NCBI GenBank assembly: GCA_020081605.1
Contig: JAHREC010000018.1
Location: 372,001 to 436,000, forward strand
Direction: 5' to 3'
From: Albifimbria verrucaria
Lineage: Eukaryota; Ascomycota; Sordariomycetes; Hypocreales; Stachybotryaceae
DNA: 64,000 nt
Part shown: piece after piece, positions 35,672 through 46,882 of the stretch
Layout: each line of letters opens with the position of its first letter
Numbering within the stretch: the first letter of the stretch is position 1
Notes under the pieces: model-generated
Told to the model about the DNA's origin: nothing
The model's database searches: none
The model's input: only the letters and a program-made list of their open reading frames with translations
Made by a program: the position numbers and the translations under genes

Positions 35672-37065
35672 TTACACTATAGTACGTAACCTTGTCTCTG
35701 GCGGGTCCCAAACCACGTCTTTCACAGCAAGTCTGTGTCGAGCCTTGACCTTAACAGTTTTCTTCGATTCGCGGCCAATCTCCCAAGACTCTTCGTTTGC
35801 TACAAATAGCATTGGTACCCAAGGCTGCCCTTCACGCAACTCAAATCTAGACTTCGCACCATGTTTCGACGGCATTATGGCATCTATTGCTCGAGTACTC
35901 ACGGCTTCATACAACAGCTTTGCGTCGTCTTCTGTTCCTGCATGATACACACCCACACCCCAACACGCAAGCGCCAACGGATCGCCGGTTCCATATGGCG
36001 TAAATGCGTTTCCAACATTATTCACGGCTAATGCAGCGTTTAATTGATAATTTTTACTAACCTTGGCACATTTAAAGTGCCGCATGGACGGCTAAGCGGA
36101 CGGTCATTTTCCAAGTTGTCCGATGCTGCTCGACCCATCATGAAAAGGTCACTTGTAGGAAGTCCCACGAAGTGTATTGGTAAACCAGTACTTTTGATCC
36201 TCTCGGCAAGTGACAAAAGCTCTGAATGAGACGCCTGTGACAATCTAGTCGCATGTCCGAGAACGACTGTCCGAGCTCCTTGGTGCGTAGGCCAAGAATT
36301 CGCCACCAGGGTATCAATCAAGTATTCAAACGTTTGAGTCGTATCGCCACCTTGTAGATTGTACTCAATATGAAAATCCAGGTGCTTCTCATATGACATA
36401 GCAGTCTGTACTGCCCATTGTATGTTACGTCGCGACGCTTGAGCATCTGCTTCCACATATGGAGTGGTTCCAATGACATCAATGAAGGCCCCAAACTCGT
36501 CCAGGGCTGCTGAGAGGATCGAGCGGTTCTGTTCACCATTTTCCGTAGAGAAGATGGGATCTTGAGCAAAAGCGCATATCTGTAGATCAAGGAGCTCCGA
36601 ATAGTTCTTTTTGAGCTCAATAGCCATCTTTAGCGGCTTAAAGCCAGTGACATTGTCAAGCTCGACAAATCCTCGAAGGGCAGTTACGCCTTGCTTGTAG
36701 CTGAGGGCAAGCAGTTGCGAGCCTCGGAGGTACAGATCGTCGTCGGTGTAGCGTTTCTTTGCCTCTGATGTGTTGGAAAGTGCCTCTTGGAAGGAGCCTG
36801 ACTGGAGAACGAGGTCTGAGTAATCAGGATGGTTGGACGTGTGGGACCGATTGCATGTTAGAAGATAGGCTTTGTCGAGGTGTATATGCGGGTGACAAAG
36901 CGGTGGAAGTAGTAGACTTGGTGGAGGGGATTCTTGTCCGCGATCGGCCGGCCTCATGGAGACGACTGTTCCGTCTTCTATACGAATATCCCATGTTGTG
37001 GCAGGATCCTGAAGAGGAAGTCTAACATTGTAAAGATCATTGTGAAACGCCGGTCGTGTCTCCAT
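35672..37065 (-). CDS. Metal-dependent amidohydrolase, cytosine-deaminase-like
   Basis: This intronless gene encodes about 464 residues. The N-terminal metal site is HPHIHLDKAY near 36,870-36,900, where an HxH pair is followed by the conserved LDK of the cytosine-deaminase branch. Other amidohydrolase landmarks are HIEYNLQ near 36,360 (third metal His), LGHATRL near 36,245 and GLPTSDLFMMGR near 36,150. The C-terminal beta-sandwich returns near 35,690-35,760 (VKDVVWDPPETR). The family hydrolyses cyclic amides, aminopyrimidines or atrazine-like rings; the substrate here is unknown. One A is missing in a run near 36,053. Without it the frame stops just after LVKIIN and the last 120 residues are lost. 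No signal peptide is present, so it is probably cytosolic. Confidence 0.85.
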
Positions 37066-37590
37066 CTCTTTGGAGCCGTGAGGTTTTGGTCGTTCGCATT
37101 AACGGATCACGAAGCCATTGCTAAGAGTATGTTAACAACAGCTCCATGAATGTAGTGAAACTCCACCTTGGATGACGTAATACCAGCTGTTCAGTGCCGG
37201 TTATCCAACATGCCTTTCTGGGCCCCTGATTAAATCAGTCAATTATTTGGCTTAATTTCGAAGTTTGTAACCACTTCAGGAATCCCCTTTGGTCTTCATT
37301 CAATCTTTTGTCTTTTGTATCATGTCTGCTTTTACCTGGTCATTCCATCTGTCATTTAACCATGCCATGCTGTGTCATCTCCTGCCACAGGGTAGGATGA
37401 TTCAAGCTGGCTTCAAAAGCACAAGGGCCAGTGCACTCAGTGTGCCTTCAACACACTGCATCCTGCCACTTTCCATCTCCTTGGGCACCATTACACCATC
37501 AAAGAACAAATGGATATGATGGATTCAAACCTGACTTCTCCGGCTTACCAGGGGCCATGTTTGATACTCAATTAAAATACTCTAGATACC
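37066..37590. other. Intergenic region between amidohydrolase start and regulator stop
   Basis: No coding exon is supported. The amidohydrolase promoter should lie in the first 200-300 bases. I saw no repeated regulatory motif. Confidence 0.4.
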
Positions 37591-38826
37591 TCATGATTCT
37601 GACGCTAACCAGTCCCCAACTTCCTTGCTACCGTTACCATACATGAGCAATGCCTGCGTAAAATCATCTGTGTCCGATGGCGTAGCTTCATTGAGAAGCC
37701 GGCTAAGTCCTTGGCAAAAAACAGGTGTCTTGACACTGCTGGTCTTCTGGGCATTGGCCAACCACGCGTGAGGTGATGGTGCGTCCCAGAGCCCACTTTT
37801 CCCGGTGAACGCAATGCTACCTGGACAGATGGCAAAATTCTGCTTCAATATCAGAAAGGCTGCCTCGGTAAGCGTGGCTAGAATCCACGTCCGGCGTATG
37901 GACTCGGACAAAATCCATGCCTTCCAAGTCGAAGACAGCGTGTTATCGGAGCACAATTGTTTAATCTGCGTGAGGTTCACTTTTTCATCCAACCCCACTG
38001 GTGGATGGGGTACTGTCCTCGTAGCAGCACTCTGCATCAGTTTATTTGACCAGTTGACGAGGGTAGATGATGTAGCCTCCGCTTCCGCCCGTGCTCTTAT
38101 GTCCCCATCAAATAGTCCTATGAACTGAAAAACAAGAAGAGCTTGTGTGCGGCTGAGATGATTCAAGATGTCAAGCGTGTCATCCCCAAGCTGTCGTATA
38201 TGGACTGTTCCTGTACAAGGTTCTTTGACCAAGCTAGAGCGATTTGCAGTGCTGTTTTCCTGCTCGAAGACGTCTCCGACGTTCTATAGGTCAGCCATGC
38301 GGCGTATGCATATTGCAAGGGGCTTGGTAAATCTGTCGCATAAAGCCGCGAATGGATGAAGACACAGTGCTTTTCTTTTGTCCACTGATCAAGCCATGTT
38401 CTCATTCTATCAAGGAAGAAATTCAGACCGGAATCAGGGTAGGTGATGTGATTATCATCATCGATATGAACGTGGTTTATTTCCCATGAGGATGGCTGCA
38501 AGAACCATGGATTCTCAATATGGGTCTTGTCAAGGCCCGGCTCAATCGTACCGGTCGAGCTGGACGAAGATACTGTGTCTCGAAACCCCAGGGTATCCTC
38601 CCTGAGAAGCGACGCCCCAGAAGCGACTGCTCTACATCCTTTGTGAATGTCTGGGATGCAGAGGAGAACAGTACAGGAGCAACTGCATATACACATCGGA
38701 TTTTTTTGATGCGACAACGGTTACAGGCAGGAAGTTGCTTACTACACTTGCGTTTAGCCTTGCCGCAGGTGATGCAAGCAGGGCGCTTCTGCGCAAGAGT
38801 GACTCAATATCATCGGTGGCTGTCAT
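37591..38826 (-). CDS. Zn(II)2Cys6 transcription factor
   Basis: This intronless regulator has about 412 residues. The binuclear zinc cluster sits at residues 20-45 in the form C-x2-C-x6-C-x6-C-x2-C-x6-C (CITCGKAKRKC ... CNRCRIKKIRC), encoded near 38,785-38,705. The remainder is helical and resembles the middle region of short fungal Zn2Cys6 regulators. No classical PF04082 motif is obvious to me. Three bases are missing: near 38,803, between the ATG at 38,826 and the zinc cluster; in a G run near 38,610; and in a G run near 38,190. Each restoration joins the neighbouring frame cleanly. The gene is divergent from a short-chain dehydrogenase 382 bp away, and the shared promoter carries five CCGCAA/TTGCGG motifs that this protein may bind. 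Confidence 0.8.
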
Positions 38827-38879
38827 CGTTCTCAACGTGGAACAAGTCGACGGGGAGGGAGAAAGTGCGGTGGAAATTC

Positions 38880-39008
38880 CCGCAACTCTGTGCTGCCCAG
38901 GTGACCAGGTAAGGGTCAGCATGCATGGCTGACAAACACGAGCCACAGCTCGCGGGAGATTTCCGCAAGTTGCGGGCGCGTCCCGCAAGCCGCCCGCCGT
39001 GTTTGCGG
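38880..39008. promoter_or_regulatory. Cluster of five CCGCAA motifs in a bidirectional promoter
   Basis: CCGCAA occurs at 38,880-38,885, 38,963-38,968 and 38,983-38,988. Its complement TTGCGG occurs at 38,970-38,975 and 39,003-39,008. The second and fourth of these form a perfect inverted repeat, CCGCAA-G-TTGCGG (38,963-38,975). Inverted CCG/CGG triplets are the usual target of Zn2Cys6 dimers. The cluster lies 54-182 bp upstream of the regulator and 200-330 bp upstream of the dehydrogenase. Confidence 0.6.
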
Positions 39009-39077
39009 CCGCCTCCCGCTCGATATGTAAGCTCAAGTCTATAGCCAGGAGCGGCGATTCTCAGCCAGCATGTTCGC

Positions 39078-39086
39078 TATATATAA
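39078..39086 (+). promoter_or_regulatory. TATA-like element of the dehydrogenase
   Basis: TATATATAA lies 123 bp before the dehydrogenase ATG, on the dehydrogenase side of the CCGCAA cluster. This is a plausible core promoter position for a fungal gene. Confidence 0.45.
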
Positions 39087-39208
39087 TGATATTTTCCCAG
39101 GTGTAAATATTGGTTTCTTGCTTGGACAAGATCATCACAACCAACTGACCAAGGCATCCTACAAAACTTTACGAGCCACTTTTACCGTTCACCCTCAACA
39201 CCATAAAA

Positions 39209-40233
39209 ATGAGCATTCCCGCCCTCAAGTTGTATCACAAGGAGTCATATCCCGCGATATCACCAACTCTTCCACAGCTGAGCCAGAAGGGGCGGACTGT
39301 GGTAGTCGCTGGCAGCAGCTCTGGAATTGGGTTCGCCATTGCCCGTTCATTTGTGGCTGCAGGATCTAAACAAGTCATCTTGCTTGGGCGCCGTCGAGAT
39401 GCAATTGAAAATGCCGCGAAGAAACTTAACCAAGAGTTTGGCACCAGAATTGCGCAAGGGAAAGCAGCCGACATTGCTAGTCTGGAGGGAGTGAGAGAGC
39501 TTTGGTCTGATTTCCAGTCAGAAGGGGTATACGTTGACGTCCTTGTCCTGAACGCAGCTGCATTTGGAAACAGCGTACCTATTCTCGAGAATGGGCTGCA
39601 AAATGTCTGGGCCGATTTTGAGACCAACGTCAGGGGTCCGCTCGATATGACTGAGCGGTTTTTCAAGCAAACAACCGGACGCGGACAAAAGGTAAGACAA
39701 CCTTGAGCCTCCCCAATGATTGCTCCTGACATTAAGATGTGCAGTTTCTTGTGAATGTTTCGACCATCGCAGCTTATATGTGGACAACAATGGGACCGGA
39801 ACGTCCTACTTACGGTCTTACTAAAAATGCAGGCACTGCACTCCTGCAGCAAATTGCAAAAGACACGAGCGCCAACGATATGCAGATAGTGAGCTTCCAC
39901 CCCGGTGGTGTTCTCACCGAGTCGGCAAGAAAACTTGGCATCGACGAGAACAGTGGCATTAGATTCGATGATGGTAAGTCGAGATATCAATGACAGTGTC
40001 GTAGTGCATATGGCTAATCTGCTCCCGTGTCCTTAGAACGCTTGCCAGGTGACTTCGCCGTATGGGCAGCGAGTGCGGAAGCAACGTTTCTTCATGGTCG
40101 CTTCGTCTGGGCTAATTGGGATGTGGAGGAGTTGAAAAAAGGTGTTGTAGGAAAACAGATACGGGAGGACGAGCATTTCCTTAAGGTTGGAATTGAAGGT
40201 CTGACTGAGAAAACCGGAGGCGCCATATTCTGA
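39209..40233 (+). CDS. Short-chain dehydrogenase/reductase (SDR)
   Basis: Three exons (39,209-39,691, 39,745-39,973, 40,037-40,233) give 302 residues with phase kept and no missing base. This is one of the few undamaged long genes in the window. The Rossmann motif is GSSSGIG near 39,313-39,333, followed by LGRRRDA, which suggests NADP preference. NVST occurs near 39,754 and the active-site YGLTK (YxxxK) near 39,812-39,826. The C-terminal third, with VWAASAEATFLHGRFVWANWD, is typical of fungal SDRs of secondary or aromatic metabolism. It reduces or oxidises a carbonyl or alcohol; the substrate is unknown. It is probably controlled by the divergent Zn2Cys6 gene through the shared promoter. Confidence 0.92.
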
Positions 40234-40397
40234 TATTTTTGCACGCATGTTATTGGGAATCTGCTACAATTTAGATTAATATAGACTTATGATCTTGGAC
40301 TTGCAATCCATTCCTACTGATAATATTACTCATAAAGCTTCATCTAGCGACTTCTATCTATGACATTGTGAATATCTCGTTAGATATGCATGAGTTG

Positions 40398-43300
40398 TCA
40401 AGCACCACTCCAAAATTCATTCCAGGCCTCCTCTACCTTTTTCTTAAGGCCGTCGTAAAAGTCATCAACCGAAACAGGCTCTTCCCCAGCCAGCATAAAC
40501 TTGCCATCTCTAACTCCTCGCCAACCTTCTATAGGTAATTTGACGTAGTCGTGGTGCTGGCCACAAAAGTATCGTGTGGTCCTTGGCTGGCTTGTGCCAG
40601 CCTGGCTAATAGCATGGCATGGTTCACAGAGGAGGGTTACTGAGCAAGTCATGCAACACCAAGCTGCTTGCTTGCCCCAGAATGCCCACTCAGCAACCGG
40701 CCTACATGCGCCGTCACAGGTAAACATTCCGATTGCTGCAGGTACAAGGTCGCCTTCGTCATCGGGTTCGTCATCTGTATCGTGGTCACGGCCCTCCTCC
40801 TCAGCAGACAGACGTTTGTTTTGAGCGGTTACATCGGCTATTTGTTGAGTCAGCTCATCGTTGAGCGTTGGATCGAGCCGCGAGAAAATTGCTGAGATCA
40901 TGATACGAGCATAACGTTGAAGTTCTGCTGAAAGGGCAGGGTCTTGTATGGCCTTGGCAAGAATTGCCACAGCGCGTCCCAGTTCCATCATGTTGCGACC
41001 ATCGTTCCAGCCTACTTTATCGTTCAAGGCTACAAAACATGAGTCTATCACAGACTGTAGTAGTGATTGAAACTCAGTAGCTTGGCGTAACTTGAGGCAC
41101 ATGGTCGCAAGTGTGATGTGATAATTCAACAATACCAGCGGGGAGTATACGGGAATGCAGAGCGCAAAGGTCTTTTGCAACAGGCCCTTGAGTGTCTCAA
41201 AAGCCTTGAGTTTAACTTTGGGATCTTTGGACTGGTAGAATTGCTCGAAAAGGGCGTCCGTAATAATGTTGATGGCTCGGAGCAAGGTCAGTTGAGGATC
41301 CTCATTCGTTATTGCCCAAGCCCACCCGTTAGAGCTAGTCTCAAAGACTTCGTCTAGAACCTTTAATCCTGAGTCAATATCTCCAAGAACCTGTAGATAT
41401 ACCAAAGCCAAATCAAGCTTAAGCGGTGCGCTGGCATTGATATTATCCAAAAATGGACAGTCTCTTGATATACTGAAACAATGAAGTTCTTCTCGTTCAA
41501 GGCGGTCGCACAGTCGCGGAAATACGCCTGTCTGACTTCACCCTCAATAGTATAGTTCCATGCTAGCCATGTCAATCGCTCCAATGGTGTCCATGTTTTT
41601 ATTGTCGATATATAGGCATGCTTATCGTCGTTCTTTCGATGGATCGCAAGTTCTTTAACCAGATACTCTCCAGAGACCATCACGCTGGGGTCAACTGCTC
41701 TGGCACCGCGGTAAGATGCTGCTGCGGCTGATAGATCCCCAGTTTGGTTTCTACTAGTGCTTTAGTGATCCATATTTCCTGCTTGATAGGAACAGGGACA
41801 GTTTCATTCTGCAAATATTCTAGAGACGCTTGAATGGCCTGTTGTGACTCTTGCAGTTTCGTGGCGCGTAATCGAATATTGGTCAAAAGAATCCAGATTT
41901 TGCATCTCTCGGTAATCGTACCAGTTTCGCTGTTGAGTCGTAAAGCTTTTTGGCAAAGATCCTCGGCTATATCAAGATGATAGTCTGCAATAACCTCGGA
42001 CACAGCTCGATAGGCACGATCGTCCATAGAAATATCTTCAAATAGATCTATGAGGCCAAGAGCAAGTGTATCTTCGAGGATCGTTCCTTCTGCGACTGAG
42101 GCTTTCTCAGGGTAGATTTTCTGCGCGTTCTCAACAAGGAGATTCTGGAGACGACACTGCATGTAACACAAATTAGCCACAGTCTCCTAAATGCAATCCA
42201 TATGTTTTTACTTACCACATGCAAAACATTCTTAGTTAAATGGAACTGTTTTCGGGCCACAGTTGCATCAGGCGCCCGATACAGTAGTTCGAGGAAGCCC
42301 TGGCAAACCCCAATCGTAGTTTTCGTGGATCTTTGGAGAGCTCATTCCACCAATGTGCAGCAGGTTTGCTCAATCGAGAACTAATTTCCACCCGGTCCAG
42401 AAGTTTAACCCACTCCTTGATTTTCTCATCCACGTATTCTGTTGCATCTTCTGTGCCCGTATAGAACAGTTCTGGTAGTCGACTAAGCATCTCTGCTAAT
42501 CCAGTTCTGTTGGACATTGCTGCAGCAAGACCCTCCATCACTTCAATTTGTTGCACATCTGAATGAGACTGAGGATCAATGCCAGACCAGTGACTCAAAA
42601 GCTCGTCCGCAGCGTAATTTTGTAGCTCTGGGTGGAATTTGCAGTCAGCGCCTTCAGGGGCAGGGTGTGCAATGTCTACAGAAGCTAGAAACATTCGACG
42701 CTGCGCTTCTGATTGTTTCCAACGAAACGGTCTGTCCTCGTCTTGTTGTTCACGGAAGAAATCCAGCATCGATCTTTCCAGAAACTTGACAGGAGCTTCC
42801 CGTCATCGTATAAGAAATCATCTTTGTCTTTTTCCACATCCGAAACATCGTATTGAGCTTTGGACAACGTCATACGCGCTTCGAGCTCAACTGGATCTCC
42901 AACACGGAGAAACTTGTGCAGAACTTCTGGCATTTCTTCCAGAGTGAAATTTTCGTCGCCTGCTAAGTATTGAAGTAAAGACAATACCTCGTCGAGGGCC
43001 ATGTCTCGTCTCGCGAATGCCATCCAGTGCAAAAGCATTGTAGCTACATGTTGATGGGTAGCAGTCATCCTGCGTTGGCATTCTTCCAGCAGGATCTCGT
43101 ATAGACCGTGTATTGAAGTAGGCATTGACGTATGAATAGCCTTCAAAACAGCACCTTCACGCCCCTGAGTATTTAGACGGACGAGCATATGTTCGGCATA
43201 TAGCAAAGCTAGCAGCATTAACGTTAGCAAGGATTTCCACACCTAAGCTACCACGGCTTACTTGGTGAAGCATCGACAATCTTGTCTGCTATTCTTGTTT

Positions 43301-45027
43301 GAACGTATGGAGAAAACGTGCGAAGATTGCTCAGCTCTTTGATTCGATGCCATGTTAAAGCCTTGAGGTCAGTGAGTTGTTTCTCTTTGGTCACTTCAAT
43401 AACCAAGGATGGGATCTCTTCGGGCAGTGAGTCAATGTAACTACGCCTGCAAGTCGCAACAACCGAAATGTTCAATTTTTCCTTGGTGATAATCTCCATA
43501 AACTCAACGAATGAATAGTCGTCGTACAGCTCATCAAGACCATCGAAAAGTAGAAGAAGGTGATTTTTCGAATCAGCCGTGAAAACAGGGCTAATGACAT
43601 GCTTGATTAGTTCTTGCCAATACGAATTGTCAATGAGAACTTCGTCGGAAAAAAGCGCGGCATTGATCTTTTCGCAAAGCTGCGCATTCTGCTCTGCGAT
43701 TTGGTTGATCACAGTGATGATGCCGCACAAGAAGTATTTGAAATTGTTCTGTTGCTCACGGAAGTAGAAGTGAGCGACTGCCGTATTCTTCTCGGAGTCA
43801 TCCTCGACAAATTCACGTAGCTTATCATGGACAGCAAGTGCAAGATGACTTTTCCCTGCCCCTGGTGGGCCAGCAATAACGAGAAGGGTTTTTGGCCTTT
43901 GGGTTGCTTGGTCCAAGTACCCCATCCAGGCTCAGTGAATAACCACGCACAGGTATTGGGTATCATTGTCTCCCTTAGCACAGAATACTCGTGAGAATCA
44001 GCGTCAACTGTGGGAAGCGCACTCCTCACACGGTTCGCCAGTGGTGGTTTGTTTGCAGTTTGTGGAGGCGGCGCTTTGCTCCTGTTGACGAGACCTTGGC
44101 TACTCATCAACTTGAGGATTTTTGCACGTCGTTATGCGTGTTCTCCGCCGTCTCCTGGAGAGAATCAAGTACTTCTCGCTGTTCCTCCAACATGCGAGTG
44201 TGTGCTGCTGCGTTCTGTCTGAGCTCTTGCGTCATCTTCTTCGTTTCTTCCGTATTTCCAAGGATAGCAAATTCCGTAGCGTTTTGCAGACGAGACAAGT
44301 TTTTGTCCATAGTCTTTCGAGCGCCTGCGAGTTCTGAATCCTGACCCTCCAAGAGATTGGTGATCCATTTTTCTATATGGGTATCAGTAAAATGCAATTT
44401 TCCTCAAAAGCTGACGGACCACATACTAAAGCGCCCGAGCACAATATACTTGTGCGCGAAGCCGCACATTGATAGAAAGGAGTTGAAAACATCCATGAGA
44501 CAGTTTTGATACGCCCTGTGTCCTGGCAAGCGCGTCTCAAGGATAACAATCCGCTGAAGAAATGAGTTCATATCATCAAAAAGACCATTACAACATCATA
44601 ATCCGCTGATAACGAACGACATGCCTTGAGAAAGTCAGCCAATAGTCGTGCAGATATGGAAATTTCCAAGTAGTTGTCACCTGTAAGATGTATGTCATTG
44701 CAGTACCTATCGCTGCTGCAGGGGGAAAGCTGGTGTCGCAGCAGAAAGAAGTTGCTGTGCACCTTTCTCCAAGAGATCCAGGTTACTCTTGAAGATGCCA
44801 CGTAGTTTGTCGACTTTCTTAGCATCATGACGATATTTGTGAAAATTGTTCATCTGCTCAGTACCAAAGTCGATCATCGCCTGGGCATTGTCGAATTTAC
44901 GCTCTAAACCAAAACCTACAATGCCTTTGTAGTTTTGTAATGCCTGCTTCCATAGATCCGATACATCGCGATTATCTTCTTCAAGCTCTTTTGGCACGTT
45001 GGGCGGCGGTGCCGTTGTAGACGCCAT
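40398..45027 (-). CDS. NACHT-type STAND receptor: Goodbye, P-loop NTPase, helical repeats, Cys/His-rich C-terminus
   Basis: This gene encodes about 1,440 residues. The N-terminal 120 residues match the fungal STAND Goodbye domain (MASTTAPPPNVPK..., then SNLDLLEKGAQQLL and AFPPAAAIG after frame repair), followed by a coiled-coil stretch near 44,390-44,110. The NTPase has Walker A GPPGAGKS at 43,871-43,848 and Walker B LLLLFDGLDEL near 43,560-43,520. Long alpha-helical repeats of TPR character run from about 42,180 to 40,850. The last 120 residues hold many Cys and His (CDGAC, CCMTC, CEPCH, CGQHH; plus-strand 40,560-40,740), then a conserved WRGVRDGKFML stretch. Such proteins act in non-self recognition and programmed cell death in fungi. 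Introns include about 43,247-43,195 and 42,231-42,170. About eight missing bases break the frame. Confidence 0.85.
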
Positions 45028-46882
45028 GATTCGTTCACTACTGCGAATTCACACGGCCAAATTTACGAGACAAAGGTCAATCAGAATAGTGACGAGTCCG
45101 CCTTTTGTACATGTGCTTCGGTGGACAAATGGGTGGAGTTGGCCGTTCCAGCAAACCCGTTTCCCAAGCACTAATACAGTTGCCCTACGGAGCAGGATTC
45201 CTTAAATAGTCTTCTGACCTCAGGCCGCTGACGACAACAGGCAGGGGCCAATATTAGCTTGCTTATTGAATGACACGGTTCCCCGTGGCAATGCGAAATA
45301 GCAACTGGGGGAGCCTTGGGCAACCAATTCCCTTTCCTGAACAGCATTAAAGCCCCACAATGCTGACATCCGTAGTCAAGCTAAGGGCCACACTTGTTTG
45401 CAGACTAGATGCCAAGTTGTTTTTCAGCCGTCTATTTAAGCCCAGAAGAGTCAAGCGTTGGGTATTATGGATCATATATGAGCAATTTATCAGTCTAAGA
45501 AATACCCATTACCTGAATTGCGGTGTACTTGAGGCCCACGTCCTTGAGGCTGACTTTGGTATCCTCACTTAGAGGCTCACACAGAAAACCGAGACTGTTG
45601 ACGCCGGAGCTGTCTGTTATCTTGGATCATGGCCAATTTTCGAAAAGACAAAATCCCCATAGATGCCAAGATTATGAGTCGATGTTCACCAGCATACCCA
45701 TCTAGATCCGCTCCATCCAGGTGATCTCAACGACGGCATAGCTTTGATACGGCAAAGGATAAGCCCAGGATCAGCGTAAAGCGTGCAATACTTTTCAATA
45801 GACCGATTTCGATTTTCAGTTAGGCAGAATGCTTAGAAAGTCTAGTATTCAGCTATCAGCCATATCAATGCGCTCGGATAGTTACTTTCTGCGGCCCATA
45901 ATCGTGCTACATGGCCCTGTCGCTATTGTACTTAACCTGAATCACAAACGAGGCATTCGACTGCAAAAAAATGAGAAATGAGATCAGGCCGATTTGTTGG
46001 AATGCACGTTCCCGGTTGTAAGAGCATTCGCTAAAGTATGGGGAGAATGAGCCAAGGTATTGAATATGAGCGTGATCCAGTAAAAGTAGGAGAAAATTAG
46101 TATAATTATTTAAGCAGTGAAATAGCCGATATCTTAGATTCCAGCATTTAATACTTTTCATAAGTCTGCTTCATATTGAGTAATTGACGTATTACTCAAT
46201 GCTGGTTCAAATATCAAAGTATTGATTGGGTGCTGTTAGCTCAATATTGAATCATCCGTCATAGGTTAAATCTCTGTAAATGTTGCTGTGATGACCTTTT
46301 GCACTTCATATTATGTCAATCTCTTTCTCAATACCTAGTTCCATTTCTACGTTGACTAAGGCGAACGGCTACAAGAGAGCAGGATTGGGGTGCAACTTTT
46401 AAGGGCATCAATCGTTGGAATGAAGATTGATCTTACAGACAACACGCTAATCACTTTTTCAACTTCGAATCGCAGAAATGGGCCAGAACGAAATGGAATT
46501 GCGCGTCCATACAAAATGTTTGTCGGTAGCAGTTAGCGAGAGCGGATCTATGTCTCAAACCGATAAATGAACGCAAGAGGCAGGGCACCATTGAGCAGGG
46601 ACCCTTTCCTTATCAGCTTCAGTGGATAAAGTTACCTACACAACTCAGTATATAGTGAGCAGGGCCGATTCGTTTATTACTGCTCGCTATGAGTGGAGCC
46701 CATCTTGGTAACTACCAAATTGTCTAGTGTAACACTCGTGGATAGCATCTGCTTCTCCACGACTCCTCCACTAGTAAATGCGGGGTGCTTATGTGATGAG
46801 GCAGAACGCATCGGCTACTAGACCCGGCAAGTTAGGATCTCGGACCTCATGCCTCCTATTCTGCCACCACGATGAGCCCATT
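45028..46882. other. Long intergenic region with a perfect inverted repeat
   Basis: This is the divergent promoter region between the STAND receptor and the second Zn2Cys6 regulator. No gene is supported. The one clear structure is the inverted repeat at 46,175-46,200, listed separately. Confidence 0.45.
46175..46200. repeat. Perfect 10-bp inverted repeat around TGACGT
   Basis: ATTGAGTAAT (46,175-46,184) and its exact reverse complement ATTACTCAAT (46,191-46,200) flank TGACGT, the bZIP/CRE half-site. It lies about 680 bp upstream of the regulator at 46,883. It could be an operator, a small hairpin or part of a terminator. Confidence 0.6.
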
